From Oscillospiraceae bacterium (lineage in GTDB: Bacteria; Bacillota; Clostridia; Oscillospirales; Oscillospiraceae): a stretch of 64,000 nucleotides of DNA. Position 1 is the first letter of the stretch. Every line of letters begins with the position of its first letter. The translations under genes were made by a program, and so were the position numbers. Positions 47,042 to 56,439 of the stretch are shown one piece after another. The DNA lies in assembly GCA_015067925.1 (NCBI GenBank), contig SVLN01000002.1, positions 47,027 to 111,026 on the forward strand, read 5' to 3'. The notes below the pieces were generated by a model, which made no database searches, was not told the DNA's origin, and saw only the letters and a list, made by a program, of their open reading frames with translations.

Positions 47042-47428
47042 CTACCTCCTTTTCCGATGTGAGCGCGCTCCGGTCGGAACAAAAGATGCTACGACTCCGC
47101 ACCCCAGAATCCCCAGGGCCATCGGCATGCTTGTATGATTCCATGCTCCGAAGAAGGCAGCTTTTATCAGCACAAGGCAGCCGAGATAAATTGCTGCGCT
47201 GGCGAAACATGTCACCAGCAGTTTCCCCTTCTGCATTCTTCCTGCTGCAACACTCCCTGCGAAGCTTGCCAGCAGTGCTATGATTATACCGGCTACTGCG
47301 ACGCTCTGTTCCGGGATCACACTTTTTCCGATCAGTAGTGCCGCCAGAATGCTTAGAAGCAGCATAACAATCAGCGATATAACAGCACCAAGAATCATGC
47401 TTTTCCACATTGGTCGAGTTTGTTCCAT
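47042..47428 (-). CDS. TIGR04086-like four-TM membrane protein
   Basis: Four hydrophobic segments, position next to yajC-tgt. Confidence 0.7.
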   Translation of the reverse strand: MEQTRPMWKSMILGAVISLIVMLLLSILAALLIGKSVIPEQSVAVAGIIIALLASFAGSVAAGRMQKGKLLVTCFASAAIYLGCLVLIKAAFFGAWNHTSMPMALGILGCGVVASFVPTGARSHRKRR

Positions 47429-47487
47429 ATTCCCCTCCCCTTTCGGTTCAGTATATTCGAAACTTGTCCCGACATGACTGCAGATAA

Positions 47488-47527
47488 AAAAACAGCGCCT
47501 GAGGAAATCCTCAGGCGCTTCTCTTTG
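47488..47527. terminator. Terminator after yajC
   Basis: gcgcctgagg-aaat-cctcaggcgc flanked by A- and T-rich runs. Confidence 0.85.
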
Positions 47528-47812
47528 TTATTTCTTCTTGGTTTCCACAGGAGCGGACTCGTTGGAAGAGATCGCCCAGCGGGCAAACTCAATACGAACG
47601 CGGTCGGCGCTGGTTTCCAGAACGATCTTGTCGTCCTTAATGTGAACGATCTGACCGATGATGCCGCCGATGGTGGTGACGTTGTCGCCAACCTTCAGGC
47701 TGCTGCGCATGGTTTCGATCTGCTTCTTCTTCTTGTTCTCCGGACGAATGAGCAGGAAGTAGAACACAACAAAGATCAGTACAAGCATAATAATGCTGCT
47801 GGCCATTTCCAT
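47528..47812 (-). CDS. yajC: Preprotein translocase subunit YajC
   Basis: FYFLLIRPENKKKKQIETMRSSLKVGDNVTTIGGIIGQI. Confidence 0.93.
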   Translation of the reverse strand: MEMASSIIMLVLIFVVFYFLLIRPENKKKKQIETMRSSLKVGDNVTTIGGIIGQIVHIKDDKIVLETSADRVRIEFARWAISSNESAPVETKKK

Positions 47813-47881
47813 GATGAAATTTCCTCCATTACAAAATTACTCATATTATAGCGTCAGGACGCTGAATATGCAAGGGTAAAA

Positions 47882-49024
<1,143 letters not shown>

Positions 49025-49149
49025 TCAATAGAAATAGGAAGCATCACCGTAGCTGATAGGTTATGTGATATTCACTTCTATTCAGCAGATGACAATTTTC
49101 TGTGCAATCGATTATAGCATAATTTCAGAACTTTTCAAGCCAAGACAGA

Positions 49150-49183
49150 AGAACAGCGCAGCAGGTTTCTGCTGCGCTGAACA
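49150..49183. terminator. Hairpin between the toxin gene and tgt
   Basis: cagcgcagcag-gttt-ctgctgcgctg. Confidence 0.65.
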
Positions 49184-49456
49184 TCAAAACAGATCGCTAT
49201 GGGTTCCGGTACGCATAAGGTACAGGACGAGCGCTTCATTGTGTACGCGATACACCAAAAGCCAATCTGGCGCCAAATGGCACTCTCTGCATCCCGCATA
49301 ATCTCCGCTTAAAGCATGGTCCCGGTTCTTTTCAGGCAGAAGTTCCTGCCTTGCAAGTTTGTCTACGACTTCATTTAATATTTCAAAATTATAGCCGCGT
49401 CTTGCTGCCAGTTTTAAGTCCTTTTTGAATCTGTTAGAAAGAACAACTTCAAGCAT
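49184..49456 (-). CDS. RelE/YafQ-family toxin
   Basis: NRFKKDLKLAARRGYNFEILNEVVDKLARQELLPEKNRDHALSGDYAGCRECHLAPDWLLVYRV. Confidence 0.93.
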   Translation of the reverse strand: MLEVVLSNRFKKDLKLAARRGYNFEILNEVVDKLARQELLPEKNRDHALSGDYAGCRECHLAPDWLLVYRVHNEALVLYLMRTGTHSDLF

Positions 49457-49730
49457 CGCCTAAGACCTCGCTAAGTGCATCAGTGAACGAACCGTATCTC
49501 TTATACTTTTCGGGATGCGCCATCATTTCGTGGAGTTCGTCTAATGCCTCTCTGGTTGCAGAGTTTGGAACATCTAAGCGCACTTCAAAAGGAATTCGTT
49601 GTTCCCTAATCGCCTGCCGCAGAAAAATGTTGACAGCGGTGGATAAGTCAAGGCCAAAATCCGCGAATAACTCCTGGGCCTTCACCTTAATTTCGGCGTC
49701 GAGGGAAATGCTGGTAGAAACTTTTGCCAT
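49449..49730 (-). CDS. RelB/DinJ-family antitoxin
   Basis: STSISLDAEIKVKAQELFADFGLDLSTAVNIFLRQAIREQRIPFEV; overlaps toxin by 8 bp. Confidence 0.93.
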   Translation of the reverse strand: MAKVSTSISLDAEIKVKAQELFADFGLDLSTAVNIFLRQAIREQRIPFEVRLDVPNSATREALDELHEMMAHPEKYKRYGSFTDALSEVLGDA

Positions 49731-49755
49731 TTGAGATCGCTCCTTTCTTTACTTT

Positions 49756-49784
49756 ATTATACACGATTCTTGCCACCATGTCAA
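49756..49784 (-). promoter_or_regulatory. Full-consensus SigA promoter of the relBE-like operon
   Basis: TTGACA-17-TATAAT on minus strand. Confidence 0.9.
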
Positions 49785-49812
49785 TATGATATACATATAT
49801 TTTGGCAAGAAT
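49766..49812. repeat. 10-bp perfect inverted repeats flanking the -35 of the TA promoter
   Basis: ATTCTTGCCA (49766-75) / TGGCAAGAAT (49803-12). Confidence 0.9.
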
Positions 49813-49814
49813 GT

Positions 49815-49839
49815 AAAGAAGGCCGGGACGAACCCGGCC
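49815..49839 (-). terminator. Terminator at the end of the accessory gene array
   Basis: Minus strand: ggccgggt-tcg-tcccggcc-ttcttt. Confidence 0.85.
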
Positions 49840-49851
49840 TCCCAGCTTGTA

Positions 49852-50130
49852 TTATCGCTTGTCGCTTGTTTTCAAGGTGCTGCCGTCCTGTCGGACGCGG
49901 TTCACAGCGTAGATAACATCCACGACCTTCCGATCTCCTTCGAGCCGTTCCAGGGATTCCTCAGCAGCCTTAATGGCATCCCACAGTGCATAGAACGTGT
50001 ACACTCCCCTGCCGGCCTTTTCGGCATATTCTGGCTCAATGTCGAAGTCGAGGTAGGTGCTCTCGATCGCAAACATAAGCGCGTCTGCCTTTCTTACCGA
50101 GTCGATGGCGTCATTCAGATTTTTGTTCAT
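49852..50130 (-). CDS. Hypothetical protein (accessory array)
   Basis: 92-aa ORF with SD, bounded by promoter and terminator. Confidence 0.65.
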   Translation of the reverse strand: MNKNLNDAIDSVRKADALMFAIESTYLDFDIEPEYAEKAGRGVYTFYALWDAIKAAEESLERLEGDRKVVDVIYAVNRVRQDGSTLKTSDKR

Positions 50131-50275
50131 GTTGTTTCTCCTTTGTCTGAGATAGTCGATACTCGGACACCGGATGTAAGAACATCTTCTTCTCTGGATG
50201 AGGCGGGCGGGGTGCTGTTACGGGTCCTGTGCGAGCATCCAGGATATTTCACCCGTTTTTGCTTTCCGCACGGTT

Positions 50276-50303
50276 ATTCTACCATTTCTCATCATTTGGT
50301 CAA
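50276..50303 (-). promoter_or_regulatory. Promoter candidate for the last gene of the array
   Basis: TTGACC-16-TAGAAT on minus strand. Confidence 0.5.
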
Positions 50304-50723
50304 TGAAGCATGAGTCAGATTCGATAAGATGTCTTCTGCGTCTTCTTCTTTGTTGTCCAGGCATAAGCTCAAAAGATACAGACTGTCTTTGACTGTCATG
50401 ATATGCCTCGGTGTTACGTCCGCCCTGACTGTGTCCAGGTAAAGCTGTTCGATCTGATGCTTTGTAAGACCTGATTTCTCCGCAGCATTTCGGATCGATG
50501 GAAGAATTGCGCGGTCGATTGTTGACCTACAGCAAACGCCGCTCAGTTCTATGTAGAAAGCAAGCATCAACACCTTCAGTTTGTCGGTGTACTTTCCTTC
50601 TTTTCCGAGCAATGCTCCCATACTCTTCAGATCAAATGCGAACCAGTCAAGCATACCTGCTTTCAGATGCCGCCGGCACTCCGCCGACAGTCTGGCGAAC
50701 TCTTCATTGTTGGCATAGCTCAT
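50292..50723 (-). CDS. Hypothetical protein
   Basis: Start MSYANNEEF preceded by SD (GGAGGAAGAGTC). Confidence 0.65.
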   Translation of the reverse strand: MSYANNEEFARLSAECRRHLKAGMLDWFAFDLKSMGALLGKEGKYTDKLKVLMLAFYIELSGVCCRSTIDRAILPSIRNAAEKSGLTKHQIEQLYLDTVRADVTPRHIMTVKDSLYLLSLCLDNKEEDAEDILSNLTHASLTK

Positions 50724-50841
50724 GACTCTTCCTCCTGTAAAAAAGCGGCGCGTGATTGCGCCGCTTATATTATATACCTGCTTTCTTCTGATGTGAAGCT
50801 CACAGTGCGAGAAATTAGATGGCCGCCCGCAGCAAATGATT

Positions 50842-51036
50842 TTACTCTTCATGAGTGTTGGAGGGTTGCTCCCCGTTTATCGGCTGTGAGGTCGCTTGAA
50901 CGTCTTTGGCGAGGTGCTCCATCACCAGTTTTTCAGAAGGGACAAATCGAAGTGACGCTGCGTGTGTGCCGTGGATCTGTACACTGAGTTTGCCAAGGTC
51001 AGGCCATTTATATTCGATGTTCTTTTGATTCTTCAT
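50842..51036 (-). CDS. Hypothetical small protein
   Basis: 64-aa ORF overlapping the upstream gene in the co-directional array. Confidence 0.5.
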   Translation of the reverse strand: MKNQKNIEYKWPDLGKLSVQIHGTHAASLRFVPSEKLVMEHLAKDVQATSQPINGEQPSNTHEE

Positions 51037-51283
51037 TCAACAGAACCTCCTTTGCCTTATCGACATTGATGATGCCAAGAGTGGACAGGTATGCGATAAC
51101 GCTTTCTGGGGATCGATCAACACCGTTCTCCCCTGCCCATCCGGCAAACATCTTGCTCAGCTTTCTCCGCTCTGAGAACGCAAGCATATTGAGCTTCTTC
51201 TTTTTCTTGAATTCCTGAATCGGCCGGAAAAAGTATGTGTCGTTTTGTCCTTGGAATACTGCTTTAGGCATCAGAGGTTTCAT
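51008..51283 (-). CDS. Hypothetical protein
   Basis: ORF in co-directional array; exact start uncertain. Confidence 0.55.
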   Translation of the reverse strand: MKPLMPKAVFQGQNDTYFFRPIQEFKKKKKLNMLAFSERRKLSKMFAGWAGENGVDRSPESVIAYLSTLGIINVDKAKEVLLNEESKEHRI

Positions 51284-52235
51284 CGTCCCACCGTTCAAGT
51301 GTGTACTTGCCAATTACGGGAGCCAGAGGCATTCGGCCGCCGAGTACACTGCACAAAGCCTCTGCTGCGCTGTAATCGCATTCAAAGCTGTCGCATATGC
51401 AAGTTCCCATCGCTAAACCTCGTTGGGTTTTTACCATAACTTTATCATCCTTTTTCAGTTTCTTGTCTTCCGGCACACAGAACAGCAGCTTCTGTCCGGC
51501 AGGATTATGCGTTATGACAACGATGTTCATGGTTGTATTGTCCTCCTTTGTTTCTGAATCTTTTTTTATCGCTTCTAACAAAGCGTCTCCGATCTGGTTG
51601 TATTGTTGATGAATTGCTTCAAATGCATCGTCCCACACCGAATCATGGTCATGCTCGACTCCTACCGCCACATGAGCGAGTTCATGGGCCAGGACTTCGA
51701 CAGCGTCGAGAACGCCAATGGTGGGCTTCACGAAGACATCAATGGTTCCGTCATCTCCAAAATTAGTCAGTCCAAACACTTCAGATCCATCTTCTGCGTC
51801 CCTGATTTCAGGCTCCCAATAAACTGAGCAATCCTTATCCGGGTATAGGTTCTTAAAGGCCAGCCAGACAAGGGCGAACGGATCAAACCCAAACGGGCTG
51901 AGTAAGAAGCGATGTTTCTCTTCTCGCATCTTCAAGACGGATTCCGCAGTTTTTGTAGCACGGAGCTGTTCGATCTCCTTGCGTAGTTCGTCGCACTTTT
52001 TAACGTGCCAAGTGCATCGCTCCATCCAGTTTGTCAACTCAAGCGGGACGTTCGGCTCGACGAACTCATTGAACAGATCTACGACTTCCTGTAGCTCCTC
52101 GTAAGAGATACCAGTATTCTCGTAGGCAGCGAGACGATCAATTGCATCTCCCCAACAGTTTGCCTGAGTGTCTGATGCGGTTTTCTTCCCGTCGATGCAC
52201 CAGCGTTCGTCATGCTGATAAGTAAGTCGTTCCAT
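51264..52235 (-). CDS. Mosaic protein with zincin-like HELAH motif and a C-terminal beta-rich domain
   Basis: DAIDRLAAYENTGISYEEL N-terminus; EVLAHELAHVAVGVEHDHD; start MERLTYQHDERW. Confidence 0.7.
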   Translation of the reverse strand: MERLTYQHDERWCIDGKKTASDTQANCWGDAIDRLAAYENTGISYEELQEVVDLFNEFVEPNVPLELTNWMERCTWHVKKCDELRKEIEQLRATKTAESVLKMREEKHRFLLSPFGFDPFALVWLAFKNLYPDKDCSVYWEPEIRDAEDGSEVFGLTNFGDDGTIDVFVKPTIGVLDAVEVLAHELAHVAVGVEHDHDSVWDDAFEAIHQQYNQIGDALLEAIKKDSETKEDNTTMNIVVITHNPAGQKLLFCVPEDKKLKKDDKVMVKTQRGLAMGTCICDSFECDYSAAEALCSVLGGRMPLAPVIGKYTLERWDDETSDA

Positions 52236-52245
52236 TATGCTCTCC

Positions 52246-52743
52246 TTATCTTCCGGTGCTGCCAAAACCGCCGACACCCCGATCGGTCTCTGGGAGCGAA
52301 TCGACGAGAACAGGATCGGGCGTAAGTACGGGAACGATGCAGAGCTGCGAAATCTTGTCTCCGCGTTTGACCTCATAATCCTTATCGCCATGATTGTACA
52401 GCTTAACGGTGATAGTTCCAGTATAGCCGACATCAATGACGCCATCACTAGTGATATTGTGCTTCACATTGAGTCCCGATTTCGATTTCAAAAAGCCGGC
52501 CGTCACTAATGTCTGCACAAACATTCCATCGCTGACGTTAAACGTCGGCAACTGAACACGAACGCCGGTATCGAAGTTGGCACTGCCGCCGGCAGGGACA
52601 ACCTTGTCTTCTCTGGAATACAAATCGAGGCCGGCATCGGTTTTATGTGCCCGTGTCGGCATGATTGCACCATCGTCCAAAACAACGTGCAGTTTGAAAA
52701 GATTGCTTCCTAACTGACTCGGTCTTGCTGTAAAAAAACTCAT
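52246..52743 (-). CDS. dut: dUTP diphosphatase
   Basis: ThDAGLDLYS, GVIDVGYTGTITVKLYN, RGDKISQLCI, RGVGGFGSTGR. Confidence 0.95.
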   Translation of the reverse strand: MSFFTARPSQLGSNLFKLHVVLDDGAIMPTRAHKTDAGLDLYSREDKVVPAGGSANFDTGVRVQLPTFNVSDGMFVQTLVTAGFLKSKSGLNVKHNITSDGVIDVGYTGTITVKLYNHGDKDYEVKRGDKISQLCIVPVLTPDPVLVDSLPETDRGVGGFGSTGR

Positions 52744-53228
52744 GATTTTTCTCCTTCTAATTCTTTATTGTTGAACATAAAGTGCAATGTTTCTGCGAGG
52801 TAGTATTCATCCAAGCCGAAACCTACAGATGCGTTGCATTTTACCATTCTTGCCTGATGCTCTTCAGAGACGTATTCATCATCAAAGACGAGATAGCCAG
52901 TTATTTCTGGGTGCTTGTCTAGGTACTGAGAGATTTCATCACCTCGCGTCTTGTTGTCCATAACCGGCGTTCTTCCGAGGATTTCGATACCGCTTCGAAG
53001 CCCACCTCTGACGAGCATCTCATCGTAGTCATCGTGAAGGCGCCATGTTGATGTAACGACAATCTTGTACCCGAACTGCTCGCAGAATTCAGAAACCCAC
53101 TGGACAGCTTGTTCATTGTTCACCTTGCCGTCCCATGGATGCCCGTATCTGCATTTCCACTGGCCATCTTTTTGATGCCATCGCGGCGTATTTACGACAC
53201 CGTCATAGTCAAGAAAGATGACGTTCAT
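52740..53228 (-). CDS. HAD-like phosphatase (HAD_SAK-type pattern)
   Basis: FLDYDGVVNT, VVTSTWR, TRGDEISQYLDKH, YLVFDDEY. Confidence 0.8.
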   Translation of the reverse strand: MNVIFLDYDGVVNTPRWHQKDGQWKCRYGHPWDGKVNNEQAVQWVSEFCEQFGYKIVVTSTWRLHDDYDEMLVRGGLRSGIEILGRTPVMDNKTRGDEISQYLDKHPEITGYLVFDDEYVSEEHQARMVKCNASVGFGLDEYYLAETLHFMFNNKELEGEKS

Positions 53229-53464
53229 TTGCCACCATCCTTTCTTCTATAGATCGGGTCATCTTTCCCAAGAACGGGATAATCGGTATCTCCGCCTTTC
53301 TTGATGACGACCCGATATAGCTTGTTTTTTCCTCTCCGCGACCGATTAGCCAAGGCATAGAAGCTGTCGATGCTTGCGCAGCCGAGTGTCTTTCTGCACT
53401 CTCGGGCATTGCCTCTGGCGAGCAATTCACCTGTGTACGCGGAGTATATCTCGTAGTAATTCAT
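53225..53464 (-). CDS. Small phage/ICE-type protein (MNYYEIYSAYTGELLARGNARECRKTLG)
   Basis: 79-aa ORF overlapping the next gene by 4 bp. Confidence 0.6.
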   Translation of the reverse strand: MNYYEIYSAYTGELLARGNARECRKTLGCASIDSFYALANRSRRGKNKLYRVVIKKGGDTDYPVLGKDDPIYRRKDGGK

Positions 53465-53573
53465 TTCTTAACATCATCCTTTCCATCGTGTGTGTTCTAA
53501 GCGACCACATCGTAAAACGCTGCCTAAAAACAGTTTCCAGACCCTGGAGCGAGTCGGAATGATGTAGGGTATG

Positions 53574-53951
53574 TCAGCTTCCGCAGGAATCGCTGCCTTC
53601 AGGCTGTTCATCATCGTTCTGCTTTGCGCCGTCATACATAGATGCCAATTCGTTGTACTCTTCAGAAGAAATGTAGCCTCTTCTCCGCTGCTGCTTCCAA
53701 TAGGCCATGACCTCATTGTATTTGGCTTTGAGCGACTTAAACCGCTCATACACAGGGTTCAGTTCGGAGCAAACTTGATGGAGTTCATTCCGCTTCTCTT
53801 CAAAATTACGAACAAGCTCATAGCTAGGCGCACGGCCAATATCTTCAGAGCCGCAGATACAGCAAAACCTCGGAGCTTTCCCCTGTACTGAGAATTCGCT
53901 CCGACATTCTTTGCATATCCACTTTTGCTGACGGCCTCTCGCCATTTCCAT
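53574..53951 (-). CDS. Zinc-ribbon protein with coiled-coil-like C-terminus
   Basis: WICKECRSEFSVQGKAPRFCCICGSEDI. Confidence 0.6.
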   Translation of the reverse strand: MEMARGRQQKWICKECRSEFSVQGKAPRFCCICGSEDIGRAPSYELVRNFEEKRNELHQVCSELNPVYERFKSLKAKYNEVMAYWKQQRRRGYISSEEYNELASMYDGAKQNDDEQPEGSDSCGS

Positions 53952-53957
53952 CCCTCC

Positions 53958-54233
53958 TTATTCAGGCATCTCTCCTGACATTGCAACGGCCAGCCACTGT
54001 TCGGCACCAATTCTATCGCCCTTATTGAGAGCGATGCCGGCCATGTGGGCCGCAATTTCCTGAATGACATATCGTTCTTCGCGTCCTGGCGCACACGTTT
54101 TGGACATATTGCCTTTGCTTACGCCACCGTCATAGACGAAGTCGAAGCGGAACCGATTGTTGGTCTCCTTGGCATTTCGGATCTCTGCACCATCAGGGAG
54201 CTTCTCAATTAAGATATCAAGCAACGTCTTCAT
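53958..54233 (-). CDS. Hypothetical protein
   Basis: 91-aa ORF; 1-nt overlap with upstream gene. Confidence 0.6.
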   Translation of the reverse strand: MKTLLDILIEKLPDGAEIRNAKETNNRFRFDFVYDGGVSKGNMSKTCAPGREERYVIQEIAAHMAGIALNKGDRIGAEQWLAVAMSGEMPE

Positions 54234-54814
54234 CAGGTTCCTTCTTTCTTGTGATTCTCGATCAGATTGAGGACTTCGCCAAAGGTGAGGCCAGCAGCCA
54301 CCAGTTCATCCTCAAACTTCTTGTACTCGGCTACAATATCGGGCGTTAAGCCCGTGTCTTCGTACTGAGCAAGGCGCTCATAGATGTCTGCATTGCATCT
54401 GGTGAGGTCGACGCAGTTATAGCACGGGACATTGCTCCATTCCTGGTTCTTCGGGTAATGGCAGACACGCTCGATGCCTAATTCGTTTCTTCGGGTCTTA
54501 CGCCAATCCTCAATGATGGTCAATGCGCTGTGACGAGCTCGCACCATATGTTCCTTGTGACCGATCCGATATGTGACGAGGTACAAGATGTCTCCCATTT
54601 CTTCGGCATACTCATCGCGGAAATCAGAGACTACGCCCTTCTCTCCGCTCGGGAGCTGAACGAGAGTTCCAGCCGGAACCACATAGTCTTCGATGTCGAT
54701 GTCAAAGCTACCTCCGCACTCTGGGCAGGCGGTGTGCCAACCGAGCATATCTTTGCTTGCTCCGGTAAGTTCAAAGAACTCACCGCATTGCAGACAATCG
54801 CAGTATTTCTTCAT
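54233..54814 (-). CDS. Mosaic zinc-ribbon protein with C-terminal RLAxYEDTGL module
   Basis: CDCLQCGEFF...CPECGG; YERLAQYEDTGLTPDIVAEYKKFE. Confidence 0.65.
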   Translation of the reverse strand: MKKYCDCLQCGEFFELTGASKDMLGWHTACPECGGSFDIDIEDYVVPAGTLVQLPSGEKGVVSDFRDEYAEEMGDILYLVTYRIGHKEHMVRARHSALTIIEDWRKTRRNELGIERVCHYPKNQEWSNVPCYNCVDLTRCNADIYERLAQYEDTGLTPDIVAEYKKFEDELVAAGLTFGEVLNLIENHKKEGT

Positions 54815-55023
54815 TCACCTTCATCCTCCTCCGCTTCTTCGTCGAGCCAAAGGTCGATTGCCTCATCGCACCAAGCTCCTTCACACACCGGATTCTGAGG
54901 GCTCAGGTTCTTGACGATCTCGCGGTTGCAAATATCGCATACGCTTTCGCAGTAGTAGTCCATGATGGTTTCATCATCTTCGGCGATTCCCAAACTTTTC
55001 AATTTTTCCCTGTTTGTTCCCAT
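54811..55023 (-). CDS. Small Cys-rich acidic protein
   Basis: CESVCDICNREIVKN...CEGAWCDEAIDLWLDEE; ATGA overlap downstream. Confidence 0.6.
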   Translation of the reverse strand: MGTNREKLKSLGIAEDDETIMDYYCESVCDICNREIVKNLSPQNPVCEGAWCDEAIDLWLDEEAEEDEGE

Positions 55024-55035
55024 GTTTATCTCCTA

Positions 55036-55308
55036 TTAGTCGACGCTGACGTACCACCAGCCAGTGAATTTATCTACTGTCCCCTCAGCTTCATCTTCCT
55101 TCGGGTCGTAATAGCCTGTGTTGACATACTCGAAGCCGAGGTCTTCGAGGAAATTCGCCAGATGGTTTGCAGCCTCCTCTGTCTTGCAGAGGATCTCCGT
55201 CCCATCAGTCCAGTATCCGTGCCGGCTCTGGTCTGCATATTTCTCCAAACAGCGGACGAGGTACGTCCAGGATTTCCGCTCCATTAGCTCAAATAATGTT
55301 TCGTCCAT
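55036..55308 (-). CDS. Hypothetical protein
   Basis: 90-aa ORF in array. Confidence 0.6.
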   Translation of the reverse strand: MDETLFELMERKSWTYLVRCLEKYADQSRHGYWTDGTEILCKTEEAANHLANFLEDLGFEYVNTGYYDPKEDEAEGTVDKFTGWWYVSVD

Positions 55309-55317
55309 AGCGCCTCC

Positions 55318-55617
55318 TCACTCAAAAAAATGGTTCGCTTCGATAGCCTGACGAATCGCTTCTTTCTGCGATTCAGTTAGCTTTGCCGTTTCACCAGCGC
55401 CAACGTTCAAGCATCGAAGGTTGGCAAGAACTGCACGTTCGCCATCATCAGAAAGCCGATAAAGACTCGCATGATGCGCTGTCGCTCTAAGGCCATTGGG
55501 ACTGTATGTTAAATACGGCAAAGCGCCCGGAGCAAACGGTCTAACGATTTCAAAAACCTTCTTTCCGTTCGGATCCTTTGGGTCGTCATAGAAGCCGGCT
55601 GCAAAGTAAATGGGCAT
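55318..55617 (-). CDS. Hypothetical protein
   Basis: 99-aa ORF in array with SD. Confidence 0.6.
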   Translation of the reverse strand: MPIYFAAGFYDDPKDPNGKKVFEIVRPFAPGALPYLTYSPNGLRATAHHASLYRLSDDGERAVLANLRCLNVGAGETAKLTESQKEAIRQAIEANHFFE

Positions 55618-55621
55618 CTTG

Positions 55622-55876
55622 TCACTCCTCCTTCAACAGAGTAATCTTTCTGCCACAATACTCCTCATTGAACCAGAGGCGCTCGACACCTGCGTAATCG
55701 CCGGTCTCAACATTCTTGATAATGATGTACTGGCATCCGCAGCCATCAAAAGGTGCATAACCGACAAACTCGTACTCCTGCGCAGGCCGATTTTTCGGCT
55801 GTGCGATAAAGCGGTCGCCGGTCTTCAGAACGGGAGCATACACTTCTTCTGTGATGGAGATTTTTTCTCTTTCCAT
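55622..55876 (-). CDS. Hypothetical protein
   Basis: 84-aa ORF in array with SD. Confidence 0.6.
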   Translation of the reverse strand: MEREKISITEEVYAPVLKTGDRFIAQPKNRPAQEYEFVGYAPFDGCGCQYIIIKNVETGDYAGVERLWFNEEYCGRKITLLKEE

Positions 55877-56107
55877 TTACATTCTTCCTTTCAACGCAGT
55901 CTTGATGATGATATCCATGTTGTTCTCGACCAAAAACCACATATCTTCCAGTCGCCCCTCTAGCATATCTTTCAGATTTTTTCTGACCGCCTCAGGCGTC
56001 ACTGTGCTAGTGTGTCTGGCCGAAAGAATAAGATCATCAAACGTCAGACTGTCGAGGATATTGTCGCTCGGGATCAGATCGTCTCCGAGTCTCCAATTAC
56101 GCTCCAT
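55877..56107 (-). CDS. Hypothetical protein
   Basis: Start MERNWRLGDD; abuts downstream gene. Confidence 0.6.
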   Translation of the reverse strand: MERNWRLGDDLIPSDNILDSLTFDDLILSARHTSTVTPEAVRKNLKDMLEGRLEDMWFLVENNMDIIIKTALKGRM

Positions 56108-56309
56108 GCGGCACCTCCAGAAGAAATCTTTTGATTTCGTTGTTGGACAGCCCGATCGTACCGCCAAGCATTTGTTGCAGAAACAGATACCGGTCGTGTC
56201 TTTCTTTAATGCGTTCTGCGTATTGAAGAACATTATCGATCAACCGTCCAGCTTCTCCGCTGATGCTATAGTTTTTCTGGATGTAGGTCAGTGTTTCGCA
56301 TCGGTTCAT
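56097..56309 (-). CDS. Hypothetical protein
   Basis: 70-aa ORF with strong SD AAAAGGAGG; first gene of a putative transcription unit. Confidence 0.65.
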   Translation of the reverse strand: MNRCETLTYIQKNYSISGEAGRLIDNVLQYAERIKERHDRYLFLQQMLGGTIGLSNNEIKRFLLEVPHGA

Positions 56310-56315
56310 TTTCCG

Positions 56316-56379
56316 TTACCTCCTTTTAACCTTACCATTTGGTAATTAGTGGGTAAGGTTATCTATACTTTACGTTACC
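56316..56379. promoter_or_regulatory. Operator-like cluster: five TTACC/GGTAA half-sites upstream of a minus-strand unit
   Basis: Half-sites at 56316, 56332, 56341, 56352, 56375; aaccttacc...ggtaaggtt inverted repeat. Confidence 0.5.
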
Positions 56380-56439
56380 ACGCCTACCTACCGTGTCAAT
56401 AGATGCATCGATATTTTGCGAAGTATTTCGATGACATCT

